From Mesorhizobium sp. ES1-4 (lineage in GTDB: Bacteria > Pseudomonadota > Alphaproteobacteria > Rhizobiales > Rhizobiaceae): 64,000 nt of DNA. A program made the translations under genes and the position numbers. The stretch is taken from contig NZ_JAIUGV010000002.1 in the NCBI RefSeq assembly GCF_020164745.1, positions 372,001 to 436,000 of the forward strand, written 5' to 3'. Under the pieces are notes generated by a model, which worked only from the letters and a program-made list of their open reading frames with translations, ran no database searches and had not been told where the DNA came from. Positions 44,616 through 53,945 of this stretch are shown one piece after another. Position 1 is the first letter of the stretch, and each line of letters begins with the position of its first letter.

Positions 44616-45773
44616 CTACTTCTTCTTGGCCAGGAGTTCCTTGGCCTGCTTGACGCCAAGAGCGGCCGGCCGCTCGCAGGTCGTCTGCATGGCGACGAAC
44701 TTGCCGGTCTCGCCGGAACGCAGGATACCGGTCATGACATCGACGGCATGCAGCGCGAGTTCCATCGAACAGCGATGCGGCCGTCCTTCGACGATCGCCA
44801 GTGCCATGTCGGCGAGGCCCGCCGTGCGGTAGTTGGCCATCATGCCGTGGCCATGCATCTCGTTGGGCACGCCAAGCGGGTGCTTCCATTTCGGCAGCTT
44901 CTTGACCGGTTTGCCTTCTTCGGTGAAGCGCACGTCGCCGCCGAAGAAGTTCGGATCCGGCACGAACACCGTTCCGGCCTCGCCATAGAGCTCCATCGGC
45001 GCGTGACCGTGAGCCCAGACATCCCAGCTTGTGTTCAGCGTCACCACGGCGCCGTTTTCGAATTCCATCAGGCCGTGAATGGTCGTCGGCGTGTTGACCG
45101 GGATTTTTTCACCCGCGCGCGGCTTGGAACTAATGGTCCGCTCCTTGGCCGGCGTCGTCGCGAAGGCCACCACCTGCTTCACCGGCCCGATCAGCTGGAT
45201 CAGATTGGTAATGTAGTAAGGTCCGATGTCGAGCACCGGTCCCGCGCCGGGCTGGAAAAAAAAGTCTGGATTGGGGTGCCAGTGTTCCATGCCGTGGCCC
45301 ATGACATGGCAGGTGCCGCTGGTGATCCTGCCTAGCTGCCCCTCGTCGATCAGTTCGCGCACAAGCTGGTGCGCGCCGCCAAGGAACGTGTCCGGCGCCG
45401 AGCCGATGCGCAGCCCTTTCTTCCCGGCCCGCGCCTTGAGGTCCTGGCCCTCCTTGAGCGACAGCACGAACGGCTTTTCCGAATAGACATGCTTGCCGGC
45501 ATCGAGCACCTGCTTCGACACCTCGTAGTGCACGGCCGGAATGGTCAGGTTGACGATGATGTCGATGTCGTCGGCCTTGAGAATATCCTCGACCGTCTCG
45601 GCGCGCAGCTTGAACTCCTTCGCCCGCGCCTTGGCCGCATCCATGTTGATGTCGGCGCAGGCGCGCATCTCGATGCCGCGAAACAGCGGCGCCAGCGAGA
45701 AATACGCCTTCGAGATGTTGCCGCAGCCAATGACGCCAATACCCAGTTTCCCATTACTCAGCTTCTTTGCCAT
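44616..45773 (-). CDS. Gfo/Idh/MocA family oxidoreductase
   Basis: A 385-residue NAD(P)-dependent sugar oxidoreductase. The N-terminal Rossmann domain has GVIGCGNISKAYF (about 13-25), and the conserved EKPF near residue 98 carries the catalytic Lys. The C-terminal alpha/beta domain contains DIGPYYI (about 182). It presumably oxidises or reduces a sugar or inositol derivative imported by the adjacent ABC transporter. It starts 12 bases after the isomerase gene. Confidence 0.9.
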   Translation of the reverse strand: MAKKLSNGKLGIGVIGCGNISKAYFSLAPLFRGIEMRACADINMDAAKARAKEFKLRAETVEDILKADDIDIIVNLTIPAVHYEVSKQVLDAGKHVYSEKPFVLSLKEGQDLKARAGKKGLRIGSAPDTFLGGAHQLVRELIDEGQLGRITSGTCHVMGHGMEHWHPNPDFFFQPGAGPVLDIGPYYITNLIQLIGPVKQVVAFATTPAKERTISSKPRAGEKIPVNTPTTIHGLMEFENGAVVTLNTSWDVWAHGHAPMELYGEAGTVFVPDPNFFGGDVRFTEEGKPVKKLPKWKHPLGVPNEMHGHGMMANYRTAGLADMALAIVEGRPHRCSMELALHAVDVMTGILRSGETGKFVAMQTTCERPAALGVKQAKELLAKKK

Positions 45774-45784
45774 GGTGCTTGTTC

Positions 45785-46531
45785 CTAGTAGCTCTTGACG
45801 GTTGCGATCGAGCGGCGGGCGAAGCGCTCGATGTCGTTGGGATTGTCCTGTTCCATGACAAAGTATTTCGCCGCGCTCTTTGCCCGCAGCACCTTGATCA
45901 GGCCGGCCCAGTCGATCGTGCCGTGACCGACATCCGACCAGCCGTCCTCATCCAGCCCCTCACCCGGCTTAGCCATGTCCTTGACATGGACGGCGCTGAT
46001 GCGTTGGCCGTGTTTTTCGATCCAGGGCAGCGGATCGGCGCCGCCGCGTATCACCCAGGCAATATCCATCTCCCAGCCAATATTGAGCGCGGACGACAGG
46101 ATATGATCCTGCGGCACCGAACCGTCGGCGAGCGCCTTGAACTCGAAATCATGGTTGTGCCAGGCAAAGCCGTAGCCGGCCTTCGAGGCAACCTCGCCGA
46201 CCTTGGCCAGACGCTCGCCAAAGCCGCGCCAGCCAGCGGTATCGGATGGCCTGTCCTCGGCCATCAGATAGGGACAGATCAGAAGCTTGACGCCGAGCGC
46301 TTCGGCGATCCGGCGCACGCCGCCGAAATCCCTCTCCAGCGCATCGATGGAAAAGTGCCCGGTCGGCATCGAAAGGCCGTTCTTGTCGAGTTCGGCGCGG
46401 AAGGCCTTTGGATCGTCATAGACGCCGCCGAAGCCTTCGACCTCGGCGTAACCAAGCTTGCCCAGCATCTCGAGCACATTGGTCCAGGGCAAGAAATTGC
46501 GGGCGCTGTAAAGTTGGAATGACCAGTTCAT
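45785..46531 (-). CDS. Sugar phosphate isomerase/epimerase
   Basis: A 248-residue xylose-isomerase-like TIM barrel. The conserved metal ligands are suggested by the motifs FAWHNHDFEF (about 120), EMDIAWVIRGG, and HVKDMAKPGEG (about 191), the last being typical of IolE/IolI-like proteins. It likely isomerises or epimerises a keto sugar. It lies between the ABC ATPase gene and the Gfo/Idh/MocA gene of the same operon. Confidence 0.87.
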   Translation of the reverse strand: MNWSFQLYSARNFLPWTNVLEMLGKLGYAEVEGFGGVYDDPKAFRAELDKNGLSMPTGHFSIDALERDFGGVRRIAEALGVKLLICPYLMAEDRPSDTAGWRGFGERLAKVGEVASKAGYGFAWHNHDFEFKALADGSVPQDHILSSALNIGWEMDIAWVIRGGADPLPWIEKHGQRISAVHVKDMAKPGEGLDEDGWSDVGHGTIDWAGLIKVLRAKSAAKYFVMEQDNPNDIERFARRSIATVKSY

Positions 46532-46581
46532 CGTCTCTGTCCGTTCTGCTTGGGGATCGTTCAGGTGGTGATTCTCGGGAG

Positions 46582-47676
46582 CTAGATGCGGTTGCCCGCA
46601 GCGATGTCGAAAAGCGAAGCGCGCATCGGATCAAAACCGATGCTGACGGTCTCGCCATTGCGCGGCGTACACTCGGCTGTCACCCGCAGCGTGAAATTCT
46701 GCTTGCCGAGCTTCAACCACACCAGTGTGTCGGAGCCCATGGGCTCGACGACCTCGACAGCCGCTGTGGCGGTGAACGGCCAGCCTGAGCCACTGTTCAA
46801 GGCGACATGCTCAGGCCGGATGCCGAACACCGCCGGACCTGGCTCCGGTTCGCTCTCGAAGGCATAGGTCGAAAGCGGGATGCGAACATCCTCGGCCGCG
46901 AACCGCCAACCGCTATTGTCCTTTTCAAGCCTGCCCTCGAGAAAATTCATCGCCGGCGAGCCGAGAAACCCTGCAACGAACCGGTTGACCGGACGGTTGT
47001 AGATCGTCTGCGGCGCGTCGAGCTGCTGGATGACGCCACCCTTCATCACCGCGATGCGATCGGCCAGCGTCATCGCCTCGATCTGGTCATGAGTGACATA
47101 GATCATCGTGTTCTGCAGCTTGCGGTGCAGAAGCTTGATTTCGACGCGCAGCTCCGAGCGCAGCTTGGCGTCGAGATTGGACAGCGGTTCGTCGAACAGG
47201 AAGACATCGACATCGCGCACCAGCGCCCGCCCGATCGCCACGCGCTGGCGCTGGCCGCCCGAGAGTGCCGCTGGCTTGCGCTGCAAAAGCGGCTCGATCT
47301 GCAGGATTTCGGCGGCACGGGCAATGCGCTTGGCGATCTCGTCCTTGGCGATGCCGGCGACACGCAGGCCGAAGGACAGGTTCTTCTCCACCGTCATCTG
47401 CGGATAGAGCGCGTAGGACTGGAACACCATGCCGATGCCGCGGTCCTTGGGCTCTTCCCAGGTGACGTTCTTGCCCTTGATGAAGATGCGCCCTTCGGAA
47501 ATGTCGAGCAGGCCGGCGATGCAGTTGAGCAGGGTCGACTTGCCGCAACCGGACGGCCCGAGCAGCACGATGAACTCGCCTTCGGCGACATCGAGGTTGA
47601 GCGTCCTCAGCACGGAGACCGCGCCGAAATTCAGCGACAGGTCCTGGATCGAAACGCTGGTGCCGTTCGCCGCCAT
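46582..47676 (-). CDS. Sugar ABC transporter ATP-binding protein, UgpC/MalK type
   Basis: A 364-residue ATPase. Walker A is GPSGCGKST (about 38), the signature is LSGGQRQRVAIGRAL, Walker B is VFLFDEPLSNLDA, and the H-loop is VTHDQIEAM. The C-terminal TOBE/regulatory domain covers about 240-360. It energises the two permeases encoded upstream. The ATG at 47676 has AAGGA at good distance; two ATGs just before it overlap the preceding stop. Confidence 0.93.
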   Translation of the reverse strand: MAANGTSVSIQDLSLNFGAVSVLRTLNLDVAEGEFIVLLGPSGCGKSTLLNCIAGLLDISEGRIFIKGKNVTWEEPKDRGIGMVFQSYALYPQMTVEKNLSFGLRVAGIAKDEIAKRIARAAEILQIEPLLQRKPAALSGGQRQRVAIGRALVRDVDVFLFDEPLSNLDAKLRSELRVEIKLLHRKLQNTMIYVTHDQIEAMTLADRIAVMKGGVIQQLDAPQTIYNRPVNRFVAGFLGSPAMNFLEGRLEKDNSGWRFAAEDVRIPLSTYAFESEPEPGPAVFGIRPEHVALNSGSGWPFTATAAVEVVEPMGSDTLVWLKLGKQNFTLRVTAECTPRNGETVSIGFDPMRASLFDIAAGNRI

Positions 47677-47681
47677 CGCCA

Positions 47682-48617
47682 TCATCCTTTCACCGCGCCG
47701 GCGGCAATGCCGCGCACGAACAATTTGCCGGAAATGAAGTAGACGATCAGCGGCACCAGCCCGGTCAGGATGGTGGCGGCCATGTTGACATTGTACTCCT
47801 TCACACCTTGCACCGAGTTGACGATGTTGTTGAGCTGCACCGTCATCGGATAGGTGTCGGGGCGGGTGTAGACGACGCCGAACAGGAAGTCGTTCCAGAT
47901 GCCGGTCACCTGCAGGATGATGGCGACGACGAAGATCGGCAGCGACATCGGCAGCATGATGCGCAGGTAGATGCCCCAGAAGCCGGCTCCGTCGACGCGC
48001 GCCGCCCGGAACAGCTCTTCCGGCATGGAAGTGAAATAGTTGCGGAACAGAAGCGTCAGGATCGGCATGCCGAAAATGGAATGCACGATGACAAGGCCGC
48101 TCAAGCTGCCATAGAGGCCGATCTCGCGCAGGATGATGACGATCGGATAGATCATCACCTGATAGGGAATGAAGGCGCCGACGATCAGGATGACGAAGAA
48201 GGTGTCGGCGCCCTTGAAGCGCCAGTTGGCCAACGCGTAGCCGTTCACCGAAGCGATGGCGATCGACAGGATCACCGAAGGAACGGTGATGCGCACCGAG
48301 TTCCAGAAACCGCGCGAAAGCCCGTCGCAATTGAGGCCGGTGCAGGCCTGCGACCATGCCTTGACCCATGGCTCGAAGGTGATCTCGAGCGGCGGCGAGA
48401 AGATGTTGCCGAGGCGGATCTCCGGCATGCCCTTGAGCGAGGTGACGACCATCACATAGAGCGGCAGGAGGTAGTAGAGTGCGACCACGACAAGCGTGCC
48501 GTAGAGGAAAATGTTACGGCGCGAAAACATGTGCCGCGGCTTCGGTCCGCTCGGTCCGGAGGCGCCAGCCCGCGGGTTTGACGACGCGGCGGACAAGGTC
48601 ACGGCATGGTCAGACAC
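47682..48617 (-). CDS. Carbohydrate ABC transporter permease, MalG type
   Basis: A 311-residue inner-membrane permease with six predicted helices. The EAA loop is EELFRAARVDGAGFWGIYLRIMLP (split here by family convention near residue 205). The GTG start overlaps the end of the MalF-type permease by eight bases. It forms the channel for a sugar together with that permease. Confidence 0.9.
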   Translation of the reverse strand: MSDHAVTLSAASSNPRAGASGPSGPKPRHMFSRRNIFLYGTLVVVALYYLLPLYVMVVTSLKGMPEIRLGNIFSPPLEITFEPWVKAWSQACTGLNCDGLSRGFWNSVRITVPSVILSIAIASVNGYALANWRFKGADTFFVILIVGAFIPYQVMIYPIVIILREIGLYGSLSGLVIVHSIFGMPILTLLFRNYFTSMPEELFRAARVDGAGFWGIYLRIMLPMSLPIFVVAIILQVTGIWNDFLFGVVYTRPDTYPMTVQLNNIVNSVQGVKEYNVNMAATILTGLVPLIVYFISGKLFVRGIAAGAVKG

Positions 48618-49503
48618 GCTTGCGGCCCCCGAATTCGAGATAGGCCCAGGGCACGATGACGATCATCACCGACAGCAGCATCATGGTCGAGGCGGCAAAA
48701 CCCTGGCCGAGGTTCTGGGCGAAGAACATGTAGTCGTAGACGTACTTGGCCGGCACTTCGGAGGCGATGCCCGGCCCGCCGCTGGTTTGCGCGACGACGA
48801 GGTCGTAGACCTTGACGATACCGGACGCGATGATCACCAGCGTGGTGATGAAGACCGGCCGCATCATCGGGATGATGATGAACAGATAAGTCTTCCACAT
48901 GGGTATCCCGTCCACCCGCGCGGCCTTCCAGATGTCCTCGTCGATGCCGCGCAGGCCCGCCAGCATCAGGCACATGATGAGGCCGGTGCCCTGCCAAAGC
49001 GCCGCGATCGATATGCCGTAGATGACGATGCTGGAGTTATAGAGCGGATTGAAATCGAAGCTGGTCCAGCCAAGGCTTCGTACCACGCCCTGAACGCCGA
49101 AATCCGGATTGAGCAGCCATTGCCAGACAACGCCGGTGACGATGAAGGACAGCGCGAAGGGGTAGAGGAAGATGGTCCGGAACGTGTCCTCGAAGCGGAT
49201 CTTCTGGTCGAGCAGGGCAGCGAGCAGAAAGCCGATCACCAGCGAGAACACCAGTGAGACCACGCCGTAGATCAACAGGTTCTCGATCGAGATCAGCCAG
49301 CGTGGCGTCGCCCACAGCCGGTAATACTGGTCGAGCCCGACGAAATTCAGCCGCGGCAAAAGCTTTGAATTGGTGAAGGAATAAAGCACCGTCCACGCCG
49401 TCCCGCCGGCGAACACCACCAGGGCGGTAAGCACCATCGGGATCGAGGCAACCTTCGCATTGAGGTTACGGAAGAGCTGGTTGGGGCGCGCGCTCTTGCT
49501 CAT
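48610..49503 (-). CDS. Sugar ABC transporter permease, MalF type
   Basis: A 297-residue permease with six helices. The EAA loop is around DIWKAARVDGIPMWKTYLF (about 190-208). The ATG at 49503 is preceded by a GTG at 49506; no clear ribosome site separates them. It is 98 bases after the solute-binding protein gene and overlaps the next permease gene. Confidence 0.9.
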   Translation of the reverse strand: MSKSARPNQLFRNLNAKVASIPMVLTALVVFAGGTAWTVLYSFTNSKLLPRLNFVGLDQYYRLWATPRWLISIENLLIYGVVSLVFSLVIGFLLAALLDQKIRFEDTFRTIFLYPFALSFIVTGVVWQWLLNPDFGVQGVVRSLGWTSFDFNPLYNSSIVIYGISIAALWQGTGLIMCLMLAGLRGIDEDIWKAARVDGIPMWKTYLFIIIPMMRPVFITTLVIIASGIVKVYDLVVAQTSGGPGIASEVPAKYVYDYMFFAQNLGQGFAASTMMLLSVMIVIVPWAYLEFGGRKRV

Positions 49504-49601
49504 CACTGCAGCCGTGCTGGATCGGGTAAGGGCGGAAAGTCAGCACGCCCGGGCTCCCGGCCCTGCCTGGCAAGGTCGGGAGCGAGGCGGCTCGTCAGTC
49601 G

Positions 49602-50840
49602 TCAGTCGGCCGTGGCAATGATGTCGGCGAAGCGCTTCTGCGCCTCCTCGAGGCTCATGTCCGGCTTGGCGAAGAATTCGGAGAACAGGTCCTCCTTCTG
49701 CTTCTGGCTGTCTTGCGAGAGCAGTTGGTCCGTCCACGGGATGACGGCGCCCTTGGCCAGAATGGCGAGGCCCTTCTTCATACAGTCATTGGCCGCGTTG
49801 AGATCGACATCGCCGCGCACCGGCAGCGATCCCTTCTTGAGGTTGAAGGCAACCTGGGTCTTGGGATCGAGCAGGGTTTCGGCCAGCACCTCCTGCGCCT
49901 TGGCCTTGTCGGCGTCCTTGAGCAGCGGGAAGTAGAAGGCGTCGCCGCCTGTGGCGATGACCTCGTTCAGGCCAAGGCCGGGAAGGCAGGTATAGTCCTT
50001 GCCGGCGGTCTTGCCGGCGACCTGGAACTCGCCTTGCGCCCAGTCGCCCATGATCTGGCCGCCGGCCTTGCCGGTGATGACCATGTTGGTTGCCTGGTTC
50101 CAGTCCTGCACATTGGTATTCTTGGCCATCTTGCGCGCGTCGTCGGCGGCCTTGAAGACCTTGGCGACCTCGGGACCGGCGGCGAACTTGGCATCCTTGT
50201 CCTTGTAGACCTTGAGGAAGGTGTCGGTTCCGCCGACCGCGGCAAGCAGCACGTCGAAGGCGCCCGATGCCTGCCAGGCCTGCCCGCCGACCGCGAGCGG
50301 CACGATGCCTGCCTTCTCCAGCGCCGGAGCCGCGGCCACATATTCATTCCAGTTCTTCGGCACCGGCACGCCGGCCTTCTCGAAGGCCGTGTTCGACAGC
50401 CACAGCCATTGCCAGGAATGGATGTTGACCGGCACGCAATAGATCTTGCCGTCGATCGTGCACGAGTCGAGCAGGCTCTTGGGCCGTACCACTTCCGTCC
50501 ACTTGCCCTTGGTGGCGACATCGGTGAGGTCGCGCATGAGGCCGGCCTGCACCAGTTCCTCCGCTTGCCGGCCATGATTGAATTGGGTGGCGCCCATCGG
50601 ATCGCCGCCGGTGATGCGGCTGATCATGATCGGCCGCGCCGTGCCGCCGGATCCGGCGATGGCGCCGTCGACCCAGTGATTGCCGGTGGCGTCGAATGCC
50701 TTGGCGAGTTCGGCGACCGCCGCCGCCTCGCCGCCGGATGTCCACCAATGGGTGACTTCCAGATCAGTCGCGGCCGCCGGCCCGGCGACGTTGAGCGCAA
50801 CCGTCGCGGCAAATGCAGCGGTCAGGAATTTGTATCGCAT
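49602..50840 (-). CDS. Sugar ABC transporter substrate-binding protein, family 1
   Basis: A 412-residue periplasmic protein. A signal peptide (about 1-24, cleaved near AAATD) precedes a family 1 extracellular solute-binding domain starting LEVTHWWTSGGEAAAV. It captures a carbohydrate for the MalF/MalG-type permeases. GGGAGGAAG precedes the ATG. It is the first gene of the operon and lies next to a LacI operator. The ligand cannot be read from sequence. Confidence 0.92.
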   Translation of the reverse strand: MRYKFLTAAFAATVALNVAGPAAATDLEVTHWWTSGGEAAAVAELAKAFDATGNHWVDGAIAGSGGTARPIMISRITGGDPMGATQFNHGRQAEELVQAGLMRDLTDVATKGKWTEVVRPKSLLDSCTIDGKIYCVPVNIHSWQWLWLSNTAFEKAGVPVPKNWNEYVAAAPALEKAGIVPLAVGGQAWQASGAFDVLLAAVGGTDTFLKVYKDKDAKFAAGPEVAKVFKAADDARKMAKNTNVQDWNQATNMVITGKAGGQIMGDWAQGEFQVAGKTAGKDYTCLPGLGLNEVIATGGDAFYFPLLKDADKAKAQEVLAETLLDPKTQVAFNLKKGSLPVRGDVDLNAANDCMKKGLAILAKGAVIPWTDQLLSQDSQKQKEDLFSEFFAKPDMSLEEAQKRFADIIATAD

Positions 50841-50860
50841 TTCGGCTTCCTCCCAGAAAT

Positions 50861-50874
50861 CTGAAACGTTACAG
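50861..50874. promoter_or_regulatory. LacI-family operator, operon-proximal copy
   Basis: CTGAAACGTTACAG is an imperfect palindrome with the central CG typical of LacI/GalR operators. It is 21 bases upstream of the solute-binding protein start, so a bound repressor would block the promoter or leader. Its exact reverse complement is at 51114. Confidence 0.75.
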
Positions 50875-51113
50875 ATTTTCGATACGGCAATTGCGCAGAT
50901 GGTGCAACCCCGACCCGTCGGCGGCTTCGCATTTTTTTCGGAACGCGAACAAATCCTTGTCGTCCACCAAACGTGCTGCGCTGCAGCATGCCACTATCGC
51001 AGCGCAAAAGGCGATTTGCCGACAAGAAATGCATCCCGCCTTTGGATTCAAGGGAAATTGGCCCGCCAGCGGACCGCAGTCATGTTGCCGGACGATAAGG
51101 CGAAACTGGCAAT

Positions 51114-51127
51114 CTGTAACGTTTCAG
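51114..51127. promoter_or_regulatory. LacI-family operator, regulator-proximal copy
   Basis: CTGTAACGTTTCAG is the exact reverse complement of the operator at 50861. It lies 99 bases before the lacI-type gene and 239 bases from the other copy, so autoregulation and DNA looping are both possible. Confidence 0.75.
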
Positions 51128-51226
51128 TATATTGCGGCACCGCCAGGCTTGAAATCACGCCATATTGCGGATCCCGGCGATTGCCGACCCGGCTTGCGGC
51201 TGCTATGCGCCTGACGGGCGGGACGA

Positions 51227-52270
51227 ATGGATAGACAGCGGACGGAAAATAACGAAGACGCGTCGACGCGGGAGCGGCCGACGCTGAAGACGCTCGCCTT
51301 CATGACCGGGCTCGGTGTCACCACCGTGTCTCGCGCCCTGAAGGATGCGCCGGAGATCGGCGCCGAGACCAGGCGCCGCGTCCAGCTCGTCGCCAAGCAG
51401 ATCGGCTACCGGCCCAACCGTGCCGGCGTGCGCCTCAGGACAGGCAAGACCAATGTCATCAGCCTCGTGCTCAACACGGAGCAGGAGATCATGAGCTTCG
51501 TCTCCGACATCATCTACGGCGTCTCGGAGGTTATTGCCGACACGCCCTATCATCTGATCGTCACGCCCTATTCGCGCTCGCAGGACCCGCTGGATCCCAT
51601 ACGCTATCTGGTCGAGACAGGCTCCGCCGACGGCGTCATCATTTCACGCACGCAGCCGAACGATGCCAGGGCCCGATACATGCTGGAGCGCGGCATCCCC
51701 TTCGCCACGCACGGCCGCACCGAGATGGGGCTGGTGCATCCCTATCACGATTTCGACAATTACGCGTTTGCGGCGGAAGCCGTGCGGCGCCTGGCTGATA
51801 TCGGGCGCAGCAAGCTCGCCTTGCTTTCGCCGCCTGTGGGGCTGACCTATCACAGCCATACGGTCAACGGCTTCGCCGATGCGCTGAGAGACGTCGGCGC
51901 CAGCGAGATCCCGTTTAGCACCGTGTCGATAGACCATTCGATCGAGCAGATCAGGATGAGGACGGCGCAGCTGATGCGGCGCGATGTCAGGCCGGACGGC
52001 TTCGTCAGCAGCGCCGCCGCCGCGACCCTCGCCATCGTCGCCGGCATCGAGGACGCCGGCCTGAAGCTCGGCCGCGACGTCGACGTGGTGTCGAAGCAGT
52101 CGTCGGATCTGCTGCACCTGTTTCGGCATGAATTGCTGGTGGTCAACGAAGATTTCCGGCTGGCCGGCTCCGAGCTTGCGCGCTCGGTGCTCGGCTGGAT
52201 CGGCGGTGCCGCGCCCGGCTCGCTGCAGAGCCTGAGCGAGCCGAAGGGCGTCGTGGCCTACCGGCGCTGA
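51227..52270 (+). CDS. LacI family transcriptional regulator
   Basis: A 347-residue regulator. The N-terminal helix-turn-helix (about 18-70, LAFMTGLGVTTVSRAL) and hinge helix are followed by a periplasmic-binding-protein-like ligand domain (about 75-340). It is divergent from the ABC transporter operon, and matching operators lie before each. It most likely represses uptake and catabolic genes until the sugar or a derivative binds. Confidence 0.93.
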   Translation: MDRQRTENNEDASTRERPTLKTLAFMTGLGVTTVSRALKDAPEIGAETRRRVQLVAKQIGYRPNRAGVRLRTGKTNVISLVLNTEQEIMSFVSDIIYGVSEVIADTPYHLIVTPYSRSQDPLDPIRYLVETGSADGVIISRTQPNDARARYMLERGIPFATHGRTEMGLVHPYHDFDNYAFAAEAVRRLADIGRSKLALLSPPVGLTYHSHTVNGFADALRDVGASEIPFSTVSIDHSIEQIRMRTAQLMRRDVRPDGFVSSAAAATLAIVAGIEDAGLKLGRDVDVVSKQSSDLLHLFRHELLVVNEDFRLAGSELARSVLGWIGGAAPGSLQSLSEPKGVVAYRR

Positions 52271-52276
52271 GGCGAT

Positions 52277-52392
52277 TAGAGCATGATGCCGAAAAGTGTG
52301 AAGCGGTTTTCGGCCGACATCATGCTCCTCCCTTTGATCTAGAGACGGATTCAGATTTCAGGTCGACTCGACCTGAAATCATCCGGTTCTAG
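52277..52392. repeat. RIME repeat with two palindromes, overlapping the gnd 3' end
   Basis: Two palindromes stand side by side: GAGCATGATG .. CATCATGCTC around GAAAAGTGTGAAGCGGTTTTC (about 52279-52328), and TTTCAGGTCGA/TCGACCTGAAA (about 52356-52378) with flanking GGATTC and ATCCGGTTCT. This double arrangement is typical of the Rhizobium-specific intergenic mosaic element. The second palindrome lies within the reading frame of gnd. Confidence 0.75.
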
Positions 52393-53811
52393 CCGGCCGC
52401 TGCCCCAAGGGCCGTGGAACGCACCCTGCTCGCCGATACGCTCGAAACCATGCGCACCGAAGAAGTCGCGCTGCGCCTGGATCAGGTTCGAGGTCCCGCG
52501 GCCCTGGCGGTAGCTGTCGAAATAGGCAAGCGCGGAAGACAGCGCCGGCACCGGCGCGCCGGCTTCGGAAGCTCTCGCCACGACACGCCGCAGCGACAGA
52601 TGCGCCTCCTGCATCATGGTGATGAAAGCCGGCGCCATCAACAGGTTGGTCGAAGCGCCGCCGCTGCCGAACGCTTCGGCCATCGTGTCCAGCATCTGCG
52701 AGCGGATGATGCAGCCGGCGCGCCAGATCTTGGCGATGGTCGGCATCGGCAGATTCCAGTGGAACTCCTTCGAGGCGCCGCTCATCACGGCGAAACCCTG
52801 CGCGTAGGCGGCGATCTTGCCGGCGAATAGCGCCAGCTCGAGGTCCTTCAACAATGCATCCTTGTCGCCGGAAATCCTCGACACGCCGATATCGCCATAG
52901 GCCTTTTCAGCCGCCTGCCGCTCGTCCTTGATCGACGACAGAACGCGCGCCGCCACAGCCGCCTCGATCGCGGTTGCCGGAATGCCGAGCTGCTGCGCCT
53001 CGATGACGGACCATTTGCCGGTGCCCTTCTGGCCGGCACGGTCGAGGATGACATCGACCACGGGTTTGCCGGTCTTGGGATCGTCGGCGGCGAGCACCTT
53101 GGCGGTGATCTCGATCAGGTAGGAATTGAGCCGGCCCTTGTTCCAGTTGGAAAATACCGTACCGATCTCCTTCGGCCCCATGCCCATTCCGTCGCGCAGG
53201 ATCCCGTAGATTTCGGCAATCATCTGCATGTCGGCATATTCGATGCCGTTGTGGATGGTCTTGACGAAATGGCCGGCGCCATCGGTGCCGAGCCAGGCCG
53301 CACAGGGCTCGTCCTTGAACTTGGCGGAGATGGCGGTCAGCACCTTCTCGACACGCTTCCACGACTCCTCCGTGCCTCCAACCATGATCGACGGTCCGTG
53401 GCGTGCGCCCTCCTCGCCGCCGGAGACGCCCATGCCGATAAAGGTAAGGCCCGAGCCGGACAGTTCGGAGAAGCGCCGCATCGTGTCGCGGAAATTCGCA
53501 TTGCCCGCGTCGATGATAATGTCGTTGTCGGACAGCACGCCGCGCAAGGCTTCGATCTGCTCGTCCACCGGCTTGCCGGCCAGCACCATGATGATGATCG
53601 GGCGCGGCGGCCGGATCGCGGCGGCGAGTTCCTCCAGACTGTAGCAAGGGACGACCATGTCCTTCAGGGCACCGGCATTCTCGACGAAAGCGTCCGTGCG
53701 CGCCCGCGTGCGGTTGAAGACGGCGATGCGGTGCCCGTGCTCGGCGATGTTCAGCGCCAGGTTGGAGCCCATCGTGCCAAGGCCGATCAGGCCGATTTCG
53801 GCTTTTTCCAT
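52351..53811 (-). CDS. gnd: 6-phosphogluconate dehydrogenase, decarboxylating
   Basis: A 486-residue NADP-dependent enzyme of the pentose phosphate pathway that makes ribulose 5-phosphate and CO2. The Rossmann motif is GLIGLGTMGSNLALN (about 7-21), the signature is IIDAGNANF (about 99), the catalytic Lys is in GHFVKTIHNGIEYADMQ (about 183), and the C-terminal dimer domain is full. The usual end at FHGPWG is followed by about 13 extra residues (LEPDDFRSS..) encoded by a RIME repeat, which also supplies the stop. Confidence 0.95.
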   Translation of the reverse strand: MEKAEIGLIGLGTMGSNLALNIAEHGHRIAVFNRTRARTDAFVENAGALKDMVVPCYSLEELAAAIRPPRPIIIMVLAGKPVDEQIEALRGVLSDNDIIIDAGNANFRDTMRRFSELSGSGLTFIGMGVSGGEEGARHGPSIMVGGTEESWKRVEKVLTAISAKFKDEPCAAWLGTDGAGHFVKTIHNGIEYADMQMIAEIYGILRDGMGMGPKEIGTVFSNWNKGRLNSYLIEITAKVLAADDPKTGKPVVDVILDRAGQKGTGKWSVIEAQQLGIPATAIEAAVAARVLSSIKDERQAAEKAYGDIGVSRISGDKDALLKDLELALFAGKIAAYAQGFAVMSGASKEFHWNLPMPTIAKIWRAGCIIRSQMLDTMAEAFGSGGASTNLLMAPAFITMMQEAHLSLRRVVARASEAGAPVPALSSALAYFDSYRQGRGTSNLIQAQRDFFGAHGFERIGEQGAFHGPWGSGRLEPDDFRSSRPEI

Positions 53812-53945
53812 CGTTTCTTCCCTGTTTCCGGATCTGGTGTTTCGAGCTCGCGCCCGTTCTTGCCTGGATGCCCGTTATTGCTTCGATGATTGACGGGCCT
53901 TCCGGCTCGCGTCAACCGCCTCGCCCAATTGTGTTGCTGGGACCA

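Larger units (their letters stand above)
50841..51226. other. Divergent regulatory region of the sugar operon and its LacI gene
   Basis: The 386-base spacer holds two copies of one 14-base operator in opposite orientation, one near each gene start, and presumably both promoters. Between them is a C/G palindrome around GCTGCGCTGCAGC. No gene is supported. Confidence 0.6.
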
